Below, piece by piece: positions 34,332 to 45,330 of a DNA stretch of 64,000 nucleotides (its first letter is position 1; each line of letters opens with the position of its first letter). The DNA is taken from positions 27,059,580 through 27,123,579 of the forward strand of contig CM052355.1 of assembly GCA_028551475.1 (NCBI GenBank). Reading direction: 5' to 3'. Under the pieces are notes generated by a model, which saw only the letters and a list, made by a program, of their open reading frames with translations, was not told where the DNA came from and did not search any database. Position numbers and translations under genes: made by a program. This DNA is from Casuarina equisetifolia (taxonomy: Eukaryota > Streptophyta > Magnoliopsida > Fagales > Casuarinaceae).

Positions 34332-35036
34332 TTGTTTTTATTAGTCACCTTTTCTATAAACAATGCTCAAGTCACTGTTGAGGTTTTTACTGGTACAAAT
34401 TACAAGAAGTGGAAGGAAGATATCTTATTTGCTGTGGAAGCAGCAAAGATTGGAAGTGCTTTCAAAATGGATAAGCCTACTAATTTGACTTTAGAGAGTA
34501 CTGAGGAGCATAAGCTTCATTATGCTAAATGGGAAAGGTGTAATAAGTTTTGTCTTCTAACTATGAGGAGGACCATCCAAGAACACCTTAAGTGTGATTA
34601 TCTTGAGGAATGCAAAGCTAAAGAATTTTTTAAGGCTATTTCACAGCACAATAGAGTGCCTTCTCATGCTGAGATAAGTTCTTTGATGCAAGTTCTTTTT
34701 AGTATGAGGAATAATGGAATTGAGAATATCAGGAATTACATTATGAGGATGGTACAGTATCAGATGAGGCTTAAGGCTTTAGGAATGGTATTTTCTAAGC
34801 AGATTATTGTGCATCAAGCTTTAATTAGTTTTCCTATTGATTATACAATTATTAAGACATTCTATAACAACAGTTTGCAAGATTGGACTATTGATGATCT
34901 GATTGAGAAGCTTATACCTGAAGATAATAAGTTGAAGATTGAAAAGTCTCATTCAACTTTGTTTTCTCATGCTTCTAGCTTTGATAAAGGAAAAAGGCAC
35001 TTAAATCAACCTCAAAAGGAGTCAAAAGTTACTTAG
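34332..35036 (+). pseudogene. Copia 2 gag
   Basis: Open for about 234 codons. FTGTNYKKWKEDILFAVEA opens the conserved part, followed by WERCNKFCLLTMRR, NIRNYIMRMVQYQMRLKAL and a KIEKSH end, as in the gag of Copia 1. A zinc-knuckle remnant lies beyond the stop at about 35085-35160; it keeps GHMRKDC but has lost both of its first Cys residues. The first residues (about 34332-34365) are probably not part of the original gag, whose start seems to be at the VTVEVFTGTN segment. Confidence 0.85.
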
Positions 35037-35084
35037 CCTAGTAATAAGGTCCTAAAATCTTCTAGCAACAGGTTGACAGTGAAT

Positions 35085-38000
35085 ATGAAGAATATTCAAT
35101 ATTTATTTTATAAAAAAATGGGACATATGAGGAAAGACTGTCGTAAGTTTAAGAAATGGTTAGCTAAGCATCAGATAAAGGTACAAATTCTTTAATTAAT
35201 GTTTGTGAATCTAATTTATCTAAGGTATTATTTAACTTTTGGTGGCTAGATTGTGGAGTAACTAGTCATGTTGTTTTTGCTATTCATGGGTTTATAAACA
35301 GAAGGAAGCCAAACCTTGATGAAAAATACTTTTATGTTAGAAACAATTAAAAAGTAGAAGTGGAGTTTTTTAGAGATGTCATCCTTTTTTTTGATAGTAG
35401 TTTTATGATGATTTTAAGTAAAAATTTTTATGTACCATCGTTTAGGCGGAATTTGGTTTCACTTGCTGTACTTGACAGTTCTGGATATATGTTTGAATTT
35501 AAGAACACAATCGTGTCAATATTTTATAATGTAAATTTGATTGGAAATTGTGTTATGTCTAATGACTTGTACAAATTAGTTTTATCTCTACCTGAAATTT
35601 ATGTTACTTTTACTATTGATAAAAGTGTTTTTAAAAGGCCTTTTATTAAGGATTTGTCTTATACTTTGTGGCAAAAGAGACTTGGCCATATCTTTAAAGA
35701 TAGAGTGGGCAGGTTGATCAGATCCAATATTTTACTTGCTTTCAATAATGATATAGAGATTTGTGTAGACTATTGTAGAGATAAGTTGAGCAAGATAAAG
35801 AAGAAAAAGGCAACTTATAATTCTGAATTGTTAGAGGTGATTCATACTAATATCAGTGGTCTCTATCGAGTAACTTTTTGTGGTAATGTATACTTCATTA
35901 CATTTATTAATGTTTTCTCTCGTTTTGGATATGTTTATTTGATTAAGGAAAAATCTGAATCACTTGAGAAATTCAAAGTGTTTGAAACTGAGGTTGAAAA
36001 ATAATCAAGAAAAAGTATAAAGATTGTTAGCTTTGTTCAAGATGGACAATATTATAGCAGACATGGTGATGTAGGCCAGATTATGGATCCATTTGCTCAA
36101 TACTTACAGAATTTTGGGATAGTTAAATAATTTACTATGCTTGGAAGTCCCAAACAAAACTGGTGTAGCTGAAAGGCAAAATCATACCTCATAGAGATGG
36201 TTAAATATATGATGAGTAGAACTAGTCTACCTCTTTTTCTATAGGAAGAAGCTTTAAAGACTGCTATTTATGTTCTCAACCGTGTTCCTACTAAGGTTGT
36301 GCCATTAACTTTTTTTAAATTATTTAAGGAACACAAAGCTAGCCTAAATCATCTAAAAGTTTAGGAATGTCTTGCAGAGGTCCAATTGTATAATCCAACC
36401 TTAAGTAAGTTGGATTCTAGAATAGTTAGATGTTATTTTGTCTCTTATCGAAATAATTCTAAAGGGTATCGTTTTTATAATCCTACTATAGGTGCTAGAA
36501 TTGTTGATTCATTAATAGCTAAGTTTCTAGAACTTGATGTTGTGGAAAGTGATACTAGTTCTCTAGTCATAGAGAATAGTAATGATGTTGATATGAGTAT
36601 ATAATTTCTTCTATCTATTCAGTTAGATGCAATTGTGTAGGAACTTGTTATTGGTACAGCTTTTGTAGAGGTTTCACTTGTTCAGAATCAGGAAACAAAG
36701 ATTCCTGCTCTTAAGAGATCTAACAAGGAGAAAAAACCTATTATTCATTGTGATTATCTGGTTTCTCTTAGAGAGCATGACTATGACATTGGTGTTGTTG
36801 AGGATCCAGTGATTTATACTCAAGCTGTTTCTAGCCTTCAGTCTGATTTTTGGAAAGATGCCATGAGAAATGAAATGCAATCTATGAAATATAATTATGT
36901 TTGGGATCTAGTTGAGTTACCTAAAAAAATGCAAGCTCATTGGTTGTAAGTGGATGTTTAAGACTAAGAAAGATTCTAGAGGAAAGATAAAAAAGTTTAA
37001 GTCCAGATTAGTTACCAAGGGATTCACTCAAAGAGATAGAATTGATTATAATGAGACATTTTCACCAGTTTCATCTAAAGATTCTTTTAGAGTGATAATA
37101 GCTTTTGTAGTACATTTTGATATGGAGTTGCTACAGATGGATGTCAAGACAACTTTTCTGAGTGGGGATCTTGATGAAGAGGTCTATATGCTTCAACTAG
37201 AGAGTTTTGTAGAAAGTAATTATAATGAACTTGTTTGTAGACTTAAGAAGTCGATTTATGATCTTAAACAAGCTTTTAGACAGTGGTATTTGAAGTTTGA
37301 TACTTATATTATATCTTTTGGTTTTGTTGAAAACCTTGTTGATCATTGCATATATACTAAGGTTAGTGGGAGTATGCCAATTTTCTTGATCCTTTATGTG
37401 GATGATATCTTGTTTGCATGCAAAGATATGGCGTTACTTCAAGAAACTAAAAGACTTTTATCTTTAGAGTTTGATGTGAAGGACCTTGATGAAGCATCTT
37501 TTGTCCTAAGCATTGAAATCTTTCTCAGAGTACATATCTTGATCATGTGTTAGCCAGATTTAATATACAAGATTCCAAACTTGGTAATGTTCCTGTTCTT
37601 AAGGGTGAAAGTTACACTTGATACAATCTCCTAAGAATGATACTAAGAAAGAATTGATGAAAAATGTACTGTATACTTTAACAGTTAACAGTTTTATGTA
37701 TGCATAGGTTTTTACAAGACCTGATATTGCCTTTGCTACAAAACTTCTTGGTAAATTTCAGTCTAACCTAGGTCATGATCATTGGGTTGCTGTTAAGAAG
37801 GTTATGAAGTATTTGAAAAAGATAAGAGGTTATATACTTACATACAGACATGTAGACAACTTACAGTTAGTGGGTTATTCATATTCAGATTTCACAAGTT
37901 GTTCTGATGATTTGAAGTCTACATCTAGTTATGTTTTCATGATGGCTGATAGTGCAGTTTCATGAAAAAGTTCTAAGCAAACTATAATCATGTCTTCCAC

Positions 38001-38345
38001 TATGCACACAAAGTTCATAACTTGTTATAGAGCTTCCATACAAGCTATCTAGATTAAGAACCTCATAAGACAGATGATCTCATTTAATTTCATTAATAGG
38101 CCGATTTCGTTGTACTGTGACAATAGTCTAGCAATGTTGTTTATTAATAACAACAAAAGTATAAAGGGACCAAGCACATTGCGATCAAATATCTTACTAT
38201 TAAGGAGCAAGTTAAGAATTGTGACATTATAGGAGAGCTTATTAACACTAATGCTATGTTAGCTGACTCACTTACTAAAGGACTTAATCCTATAATGTTT
38301 GATAGACATGTTGTAAACATGGGTCTAGTAGTGTCTTTAGATGCT
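35085..38345 (+). pseudogene. Copia 2 pol remnant (protease, integrase, RT, RNase H)
   Basis: Protease: WWLDCGVTSHV near 35243, with the D kept and the following residue changed. Integrase: LWQKRLGH at about 35670 and IHTNISG at about 35840, where the first catalytic Asp is Asn, with YFITFINVFSRFGYVYL after it. RT: WMFKTKKDSRGKIKKFKSR (36950), LQMDVKTTFLSGDL (37130), and ILYVDDILFA (37395), so YVDD is intact. RNase H: IIMSSTMHTKF and LYCDNSLAM up to ADSLTKGL (38260). At least eight stops or frameshifts occur along this stretch. Integrase is therefore dead both by frame and by catalytic residue. Confidence 0.9.
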
Positions 38346-38640
38346 TTTATTTAGTGGGATCTATTGTTCTATGATATTTTATTACTTTGTTTTACTCATA
38401 TTACCTGTTATATGTTGATTTCATAGAACATGAGAATGTTTCTATAAGACAAGTATTAAAGACTTAAGAGATGTGCAACCTTAAGCATTTGGCTAGGACA
38501 TTTTTTTATGTCTTGTAGCACTTAAATTTATACTTGAGTATTAAAAATAAGATATATTAGTTCATTAGAACCTTAATATAGTTCTCCCATGACTGTATGT
38601 CGATGACTGTATATGTCAATTTTTAAGGTAAATTGAGACT

Positions 38641-38657
38641 GACAAGAAAGGTAACAT
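38641..38657 (+). repeat. Target-site duplication, left copy (17 bp)
   Basis: GACAAGAAAGGTAACAT, identical to 42239-42255, which directly follows the distal poly-A. Confidence 0.95.
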
Positions 38658-40984
38658 GATTGACTTTGACCATATTTCACATTTGCTTTATGTAGATGAC
38701 ATGATTGTCTTTTTGAATGGTCGAAAATGGTCAATATTGAATTTTATGGCTTTGTTGAAAGATTATGAATGTTAAAGTGGACATATGGTAAATGTAAAGA
38801 AATGCAATTTCTTATTGGCAAAAAAAACTCCTGCTTACAAGAAATATCACATTAAACAGTGAACAAGTTTTTCACCAACTGATCTACCAATGAAATATTT
38901 AGGGGTTCCACTCTTTAAAGGAAAAGCAAAGAGAATATACTTTGAAGAGCTATTGGCAAAGATTATTTGGCGAATCAACAATTGGAAAAACAGATTTTTA
39001 TCTCATGAGGGAAAACTAATTTTAATAAAAAGTGTTTTGTCCTCAGTCCCTATACATTGTTTGTCAGTCACTAAGGTTTCGAAATCAATTTTGAAAGAAA
39101 TTAATAAAGCTATGGCAGACTTTTTATGGAGCAGTAGGGAAGTTCACAAAGCACATTGGGTAGGATGGGATAAAGTTTGTAGACCTTTGGATGAAGGGGG
39201 TTTATGAATAAGAGATATAACTACAATGATGAACAGTTTACATGTGAAGATGGCGTGGAACTTTATTAAAGGTGAATCATTATGGGCACAATTCATGAAG
39301 AGAAAATATGGCACAACGGTGGAAGTTATTCACCAACCCAAAAACATTACGGCTTCCTATTGTTGGGCTACTATGAGTGCCCATCTTCCATTTGCTTTGC
39401 AACATAGTAGATGGGTGGCAAATGATGGTTCGAGGTCTTTCTGGACAAACAAATGGCTAAAGGAGCTTCTATGGTTCCCATCCTGTGAAGATTATCATAA
39501 AAGTATTAAAGATGGCATATCAGACGCAAGATTTTTAGAGAGGTTTTTGTCTCCAGAACAAAAAGAACAAGTTCAACAAATCAATCTCACTAATGAGCCA
39601 GAAAATTTAATCTTTAAGCTTACGTCCAATGGGTTGTTTTCTGTTGCATTCGTGTATGAACATTGACAGGTGCATGGCGAAAAGGTGGGTTGGAGCAAAT
39701 TCATTTGGAATCAGTATTTACCCACTTAAGATTGGCTTTTTTATATGGCGGATGATGAACAGTGGGTTTCCTATAGATACAAATGTACAAAAGCGAGGTG
39801 TTTTGCTAGCGTCTAAATGTGTATGTTGTGTCCATCCTCAATATGAATCAATTGATCATCTCTTTTGCCAAGGAAGGCTAGGAGATTATGGTAGTATTTT
39901 TGCAAGATCTTACAAATATCAATAAGGAGAGACACAATCTCCAATCTTCTTACTGATTGGTTTAAGGAGGCTAACAAATCTTCATAGGTAAGGATAATGA
40001 TAACATTGGTGGGTTGCCATATTATGTGGTGAATTTGGTTAGCAAGGAATAATGTCATCTATTCGGAAAAGGGATTTCTCTTGCCAATGTTGATAGGAGG
40101 AGTGATTTCTGAAGTTTGTCTTCTCATGGGATCCTTTAAAGGTACAAAATTTCCATCTGTGAGTGATTGTACACGATTACAAGCTTTGCATATTCCTATT
40201 TCAATCTCTTCCATTACAAAAGAACGACTGATTAGTTGGAATTGCCCTGTTATAGATTCTTTAAAGTTGAATACAGATGGATCTTGTATCAGTAGTGCAT
40301 GCGCAAGAGAGGGAGCGGTGCGAGATTGGAAAGGAAGTGTGCTTATAGCATATGTAGTTAATTTGGGTAATGGAGATAGTGCAAAAGCAGAGGTCTTAGC
40401 CTTACTTAAAGGTCTAGAAATATGCTATCAAAAGGGAATTGTGTTGTCAGAGATAGAAGCAGATCCTTAGTTTATAATTCAGTGCATAAAAGGAAACCAC
40501 TCTATTCCTTGGAAATTGGCTTATAAGTTACGCAAATGTTCTAGTTATATTCCTTCCAATGTTCAAATATCTCATGTGTTTCGCGAAGCAAATTTTTAAG
40601 CTAATGGACTAGCTAATTTTGGACATTCATTGATAGGATTGCAAGTTTTTACAACTCTTGGCTCTTTACCAAGTCAATGCAGAAAAATTTCATGGGAAAA
40701 CCAACTAAGCCTAAAGCATTACAGGTCTCCTTAGACAATTACTTTCACTTTATGTTTAATCTCAATGAGTAATTACTTTATTTTTTATTAATGGCTATGC
40801 AGTCAAGTTAATTGATTATGTTTTGATTTCTAAAAAGTTTTATACTTGTTCATTGGGTTTATGTAATAAAGGGTTAGGTATTATGCCCTGCCCTATGTAT
40901 TTTTCTAACAGGTTTGATAACTTAGTCTACCTGTGTTATCAATATAAATGATAAGGATACCGTCCCTATTAAAAAAAAAAAAAA
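38658..40984 (+). mobile_element. LINE (L1-type), 5'-truncated within reverse transcriptase
   Basis: The insert starts immediately after the target-site copy, inside RT, at ISHLLYVDDMIVFL (the F/Y-x-D-D box). It continues with MKYLGVPLFKGKAKRIYFE and WRINNWKNRFLSHEGK, the usual plant L1 RT tail. WVANDGSRSFWTNKWL and FFIWRMMNSGFPIDTNVQKR (the zf-RVT region, C..C..H) follow. An RNase H domain with LNTDGSC, KAEVLALLKGLE and EIEADP (40240-40470) comes next. The LINE 3' UTR runs to ATACCGTCCCTATT and a 14-base poly-A (40971-40984). Several stops break the frame. 5' truncation is the normal result of target-primed reverse transcription. Confidence 0.93.
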
Positions 40985-42238
40985 CTGCATAGTTAACCTG
41001 CCATGGCTATTGGGATGATATAGTCAACAAGTTCACTTATGTCTTCTGTAGATGATAAGAAAAAAACAAACCACTTACTCAAACCAGATGGAGCTAAGGA
41101 GAGACTTCACCTGTTCAAAGCAAATCTTCTGGAAAAAGGTTCCTTTGATTCTGCTATTAAGGGCTATGATGGTGTTTTTTTCATACTGCATCTCCCTTTT
41201 ATCATGATGCCAAGGACCCATAGGCAGAGCTCCTTGATCCTGCTGTAAAAGGAACACTTAACGTTCTTAATTCATGTGCTAAGTCTCTATCTATTAAGCG
41301 AGTAATTTTGACATCTTTTGTAGCTGCAGTGGCATATAATGGAAAACCTCGAACTCCTAAGGTAGTTGTTGACGAGACTTGGTTTTTTGATCCACTACTT
41401 TGTGAGCAACCCGAGCGATGGTATGTGCTTTCCAAGACATTGGTTGAAGATGCTGCCTGGAAGTTTACAAAAGAAATAGGTGTTGACATGGTTGCGATTA
41501 ATCCAAGAATGGTGATTGGTCCTCTCTTACAGCCAATGCTAAATACAAGTGCAGATGACATTTTGAACCTCATAAATGGTGCAAAGGTGTTTCCCAATCT
41601 GACATTTGGATGGGTTAATGTGAGAGACGTTGCCAATGCACATATTCAAGCATATGAAATCCCTTCAACTAATGGAAGATATTGTACAGTGGACAAGGTT
41701 ACTCATTATTCTGAAATTGTGAGGACTTTAAGCGAGATTTATCCCTTTTTACAACTTCTTGAGAAGTGTGCAGATGATAAGCCCTTTGTACCAACATTTC
41801 AAGTCTCCAAAGAAAAAGCAAAAAGCTTGGGTATTGAATTCACCCCTTTTGAGGTGAGCCTCAAGGACACTATTGAAAGCTTGAAGGAAAAGAACTTTGT
41901 CAGTTTTTAAGTCGGATAGTACACCAAAGTTCTTCTTAATAAATAAGAATTGATAATATGTGTATGTAGTTGTTGCTAGTGTGGAAGTCCTAAAGTTGGT
42001 GATGAGTGTGGTGATGTTTGTTCTAAGTTGAAATCTATTTATGGTCTTTAGGTAACATTTATGCTGGAAAATCAGAATGAGTTGATGATAGATCTAATAG
42101 TTGTTATAGTGTCTAGTCTCCTTGTTAAGGTTGAATTGCATGTTTTGTCTATCACTACTACAACTGCGATTTCATGACATTGACAACACTTTTGTGCTAG
42201 TTTATGACAATCTTGGTAGTGTTTAAAAAAAAAAAAAA
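40985..42238 (+). pseudogene. Intronless cinnamoyl-CoA-reductase-like retrocopy with poly-A
   Basis: Coding remains from about 41036 to 41910 match plant cinnamoyl-CoA reductase-like short-chain dehydrogenases: [58 protein letters not shown], and the catalytic [10 protein letters not shown] (Y-x-x-x-K). [44 protein letters not shown] and a normal stop at 41910 complete it. The N-terminal Rossmann GxxGxxG part is missing. There is a frameshift in a T-run near 41175 and an in-frame TAG at 41211-41213, after which about 200 codons are open. The residue after TS in the LTS motif is Phe, not the usual Ser. Related genes carry several introns and this has none. It is followed by a 3' UTR (41911-42224) and a 14-base poly-A (42225-42238), so it is an mRNA-derived copy. 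Confidence 0.92.
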
Positions 42239-42255
42239 GACAAGAAAGGTAACAT
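42239..42255 (+). repeat. Target-site duplication, right copy (17 bp)
   Basis: GACAAGAAAGGTAACAT, identical to 38641-38657. Confidence 0.95.
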
Positions 42256-42520
42256 ATAAGGTTATTTACCTAGTGTTGTTTGTTTGCCACACTACCATAT
42301 TAAATTCATGTTAGTAAAGTGGATAGCCCTTATGACTATGGTTGGTGTTGTGTCTTTTGTTGACATAGTTACTGCTATGATTTAAGGGTTTTGAAGTTTT
42401 ATGATACTGGATTTACAATGAGGAACTGTCGTTGGACCAATATAAAATCTTTTTTTTGAAATTATTTTCATATATAACTTATATTAATATTATATTTGTT
42501 TTATGAACATTAATATGTCC

Positions 42521-42530
42521 AAGTGGGAGA
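42521..42530 (+). promoter_or_regulatory. Polypurine tract of Copia 2
   Basis: AAGTGGGAGA lies one base before the 3' LTR start TGTTAAG. Confidence 0.8.
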
Positions 42531-42531
42531 T

Positions 42532-43158
42532 TGTTAAGTTGCTTTGTAAGCTCATGTAATGTGAGTTTTATCAATGAGCATAAATAATTCTCTTATGAAG
42601 GTGTATTAATGTAATAAATATTGATTTAGTTAATTAGACAAATTTTGACCTTGATTGCAAGTATGGTGTTAGCTAGTGTAGACCTTAATGTACTTTATAG
42701 AACTGTGATGTGTTAGGACTATTTAATTAGCACGTTTTATGATATATCAGCTAAGTCCCCTCTCTTAGCTTAAAATATGTGCATTGGGCTCTGAATATGG
42801 AATCAAGCTTACGGTAGAAGTATAATGGTCATTTTATAATGATCTACTATTCATGTACTGTTCACGGAGATTATTCATATATCCGTTTAAAAGAGAAGTT
42901 TTTTTCTCTTTATCTAACGTTGCCTCCTCAACCATTTTGAATGATTCCACTTCGATTCTATTTTTGAGTCTGGCTTCTCATCGGCTAACACAAATAAGTA
43001 ATAAAGGGTAAGATTTTAGCCAAAATCATACTAAAAAGATATTATCACCTTCAAGTATGCTTTTCTCATTTTATTTATTCTATTTTAATTCATTATCAAT
43101 CAATAATTGATATTAGCTCTTGATTTAAGTCTCGTTTGAGACAAATTATTTTCCTACA
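42532..43158 (+). repeat. 3' LTR of Copia 2, complete (627 bp)
   Basis: Starts TGTTAAG and ends CCTACA; its last 335 bp align with the truncated 5' LTR. Confidence 0.88.
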
Positions 43159-45000
43159 TCGTCATCCCTTATCTCACTGAGTTTCAAGGCAATGCGTGGT
43201 GGAGTAATGCGTTTCTTCGTGCAGTTAATGTTTGATTGGACCATTTTCAGGTTAGGAACCCTATATGCTGTATAATTTCACTTCACGGTTGAACAGCATC
43301 GAAAGAACTTACATCATTACGTCACCTTCTTTTAGATCTCATTAATCAATGAGGTGGGAAACGAACAGGCCAAAATTAATGGAAGCTATGGAATAAATTA
43401 AAAAGGAAAAGGCCTTCTCTTCTTCTGCACTATAATGCTGCAAGTGCTTCGTGATCTGCCGCTGAAGCTTCTGAGAGATTGTGGGTGTCGATCGAGGGCT
43501 GCAGGTGTGCTTCCCTAGTGGTCCGTGTCCCGAGGTCCTCTCTCTCTGTACTAAGCCCACGCGACCTTCCTTTCTGTGACTATCTGATCAAATAGGGGAC
43601 CAAACTGCTCTTATAATGAAATTGCATTCAGTTCAACTGCTCGTCACATGCACCATCGACAACCTTATTCGCAGACGAACTGCGACTTATGGGACCACTT
43701 ACTAATAAAAGAAAGTGTTCCAAATAAATTGACTTTGTTTCTAGAAAAAGAATGTTTCCCCACGTGGATTCCTATTTAGCCCACCAAACGGTGGGGTTAC
43801 ATTTACCACCATGGCGGTAGAATCCAATGGCAAGAGAAAATAGTTATCAAAAACACTCACTTGGGTATAGAAATCATCGAGCACATGGAACTTTGCCCGT
43901 ACATAGACCACCACCACAACAAAAAAGGCTTAGTAGAAGAGTTTGAAACCTAGTAGATGAGGCTGACAGGCTGCGTTATCCCAAATGCAAACAAGCACAG
44001 CACCATCGTCAAGCCTTCCCTTCGACTTGAGGAAATCAACTCTTCCTGTGCGCGGCTTTGCCTACCAACCTCGACAGACAGACACAAGCATACCTACATG
44101 CAGGTCATGGTCCGTATAAGTTATTTATAAGGAAGCAAATTAAGAACTTGAATCCTAAAACCATCGAAACAAAAAAATTGAAAGAAAGAAATCGAATTGA
44201 TTCTCAATGATTAAACTGCACAAATCGAGCCTTTATTTGTAGGCTTAAGGCCATGAGTTACAATGAAGAACAAATCCGTGCAAAAACAATGGAATCAGAA
44301 ACGAATCATGATGAATGTTCATCGGTGAGAATGGAAAGGAAAGCTGCAAGAAATTTGTTGATTTTTGAAAAGAATATCAACGATTCTTCGTGAAGTTTTC
44401 CTTTCCTGAGGGGCGTGGACGATGGAATCCTTGCGCTTTCTAGTCAGAAGATCGTCGGCGGTAGGTGCTACCGAGCGCACAGTCCAAGACCACAAACTTG
44501 AAAACAGCCGCAGTTGCAAAAGCATCAAATACGGATTCTGTGACAACTCTGGTTAGTGATGATGAATATGAGGCAGTGAACAAACTTGAAAGCCAGAAAG
44601 CTAATCACACAGGACGACAACGTTCTTACGTTCTACTTCAGGAATTTGTTGCTGAAAACTCGAACAAAGTAATGAAATAGGAAAAGTTAGTATTTCCGAC
44701 CAAAGTTCTATACTCATAAACACAACTTCTTACTATTTGCAACAACAGTCCGCCCAATAACTCTGAAACAAGATGATAACAATGCCCGTCTCAAGAACTA
44801 CATTTGCATATAAAGTAGCTTCTGACGGCTTGGAACAAGAAATTGTAACACTCACCAACTAGTATACCAGCTGTGAGTTGTAGGAGGCAAAGATAAGCAT
44901 CCATGACAGCTTGTTGGCCTTGAAACTTCGGCAGCTCCATGACAAACGCAGATCAGAACCATATTCAAAACTACACAATGATACTTTTGTCTACACCGAA
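43159..45000. other. Intergenic region, no supported gene
   Basis: An open run at 43160-43260 on the plus strand (LTEFQGNAWWSNAFLRAVN) is protein-like, but too short and unrecognised. A frame at 44465-44680 has no family match. No RNA gene is seen. Confidence 0.4.
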
Positions 45001-45002
45001 GA

Positions 45003-45104
45003 CAACCTTTTATCTTATATGTGAATAATGATAATGAAATTAAAGAGCTTATACATAGGCTCTTTAACTTCATTATCATATTCACAAATAAAATAGTTGT
45101 GAAA
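45003..45104. repeat. Imperfect inverted repeat / hairpin, arms about 45 bp
   Basis: Left arm 45003-45048 (core GTGAATAATGATAATGAAAT) and right arm 45059-45104 (core TTCATTATCATATTCACAAA) are complementary, with a two-base gap and few mismatches. The loop is about 10 bases. It could be a small MITE or a microRNA-like foldback. Confidence 0.7.
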
Positions 45105-45119
45105 AACACAAGCTTATTC

Positions 45120-45330
45120 TAGAGACATAAAACATCAAGAGGAAGATCAAAAACTGACCAAGAACTGCACGGCCCAGATGAGAATCAGAGCACATGCATC
45201 TGGTCAGCCGCAAAAAGGCCAGGAACTCTGGTACCCGGATCAAATTCCGAGTCCAACGGAATCGGAAATCCGAAAACTGGAGGCACCGTCGAACCTAACT
45301 GGAATGCGAAAACAGGAGAGAGAGTGTTAT
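45120..45330 (-). repeat. OPT-leader repeat, distal part, copy D
   Basis: Matches 32150-32330 and 63115-63310 (shared CACATGCATCTG, CAGCCGCAAAAAGGC, CGAGTCCAACGGAATC). No OPT exon-like part follows here. Confidence 0.7.

Larger units (their letters stand above)
32866..43158 (+). mobile_element. Ty1/Copia LTR retrotransposon 2 with nested insertion
   Basis: Order: truncated 5' LTR (32866-33173), primer-binding site, 1.1 kb leader, gag, pol, polypurine tract and complete 3' LTR (42532-43158). LTR ends share CTCATTTGAGACAAATTATT-like and TTCCTACA sequence. Gag and pol carry many stops and frameshifts. A 3,581-bp insertion (38658-42238) splits the 3' untranslated part. The element itself is about 6.7 kb without it. 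No target duplication can be read, because the 5' LTR start is lost. Confidence 0.92.

Noticed and set aside
44465..44680. 71-codon frame with SDDEYEAVNKLE
   Set aside because: No family match, no conserved neighbour, no clear promoter; left as intergenic.
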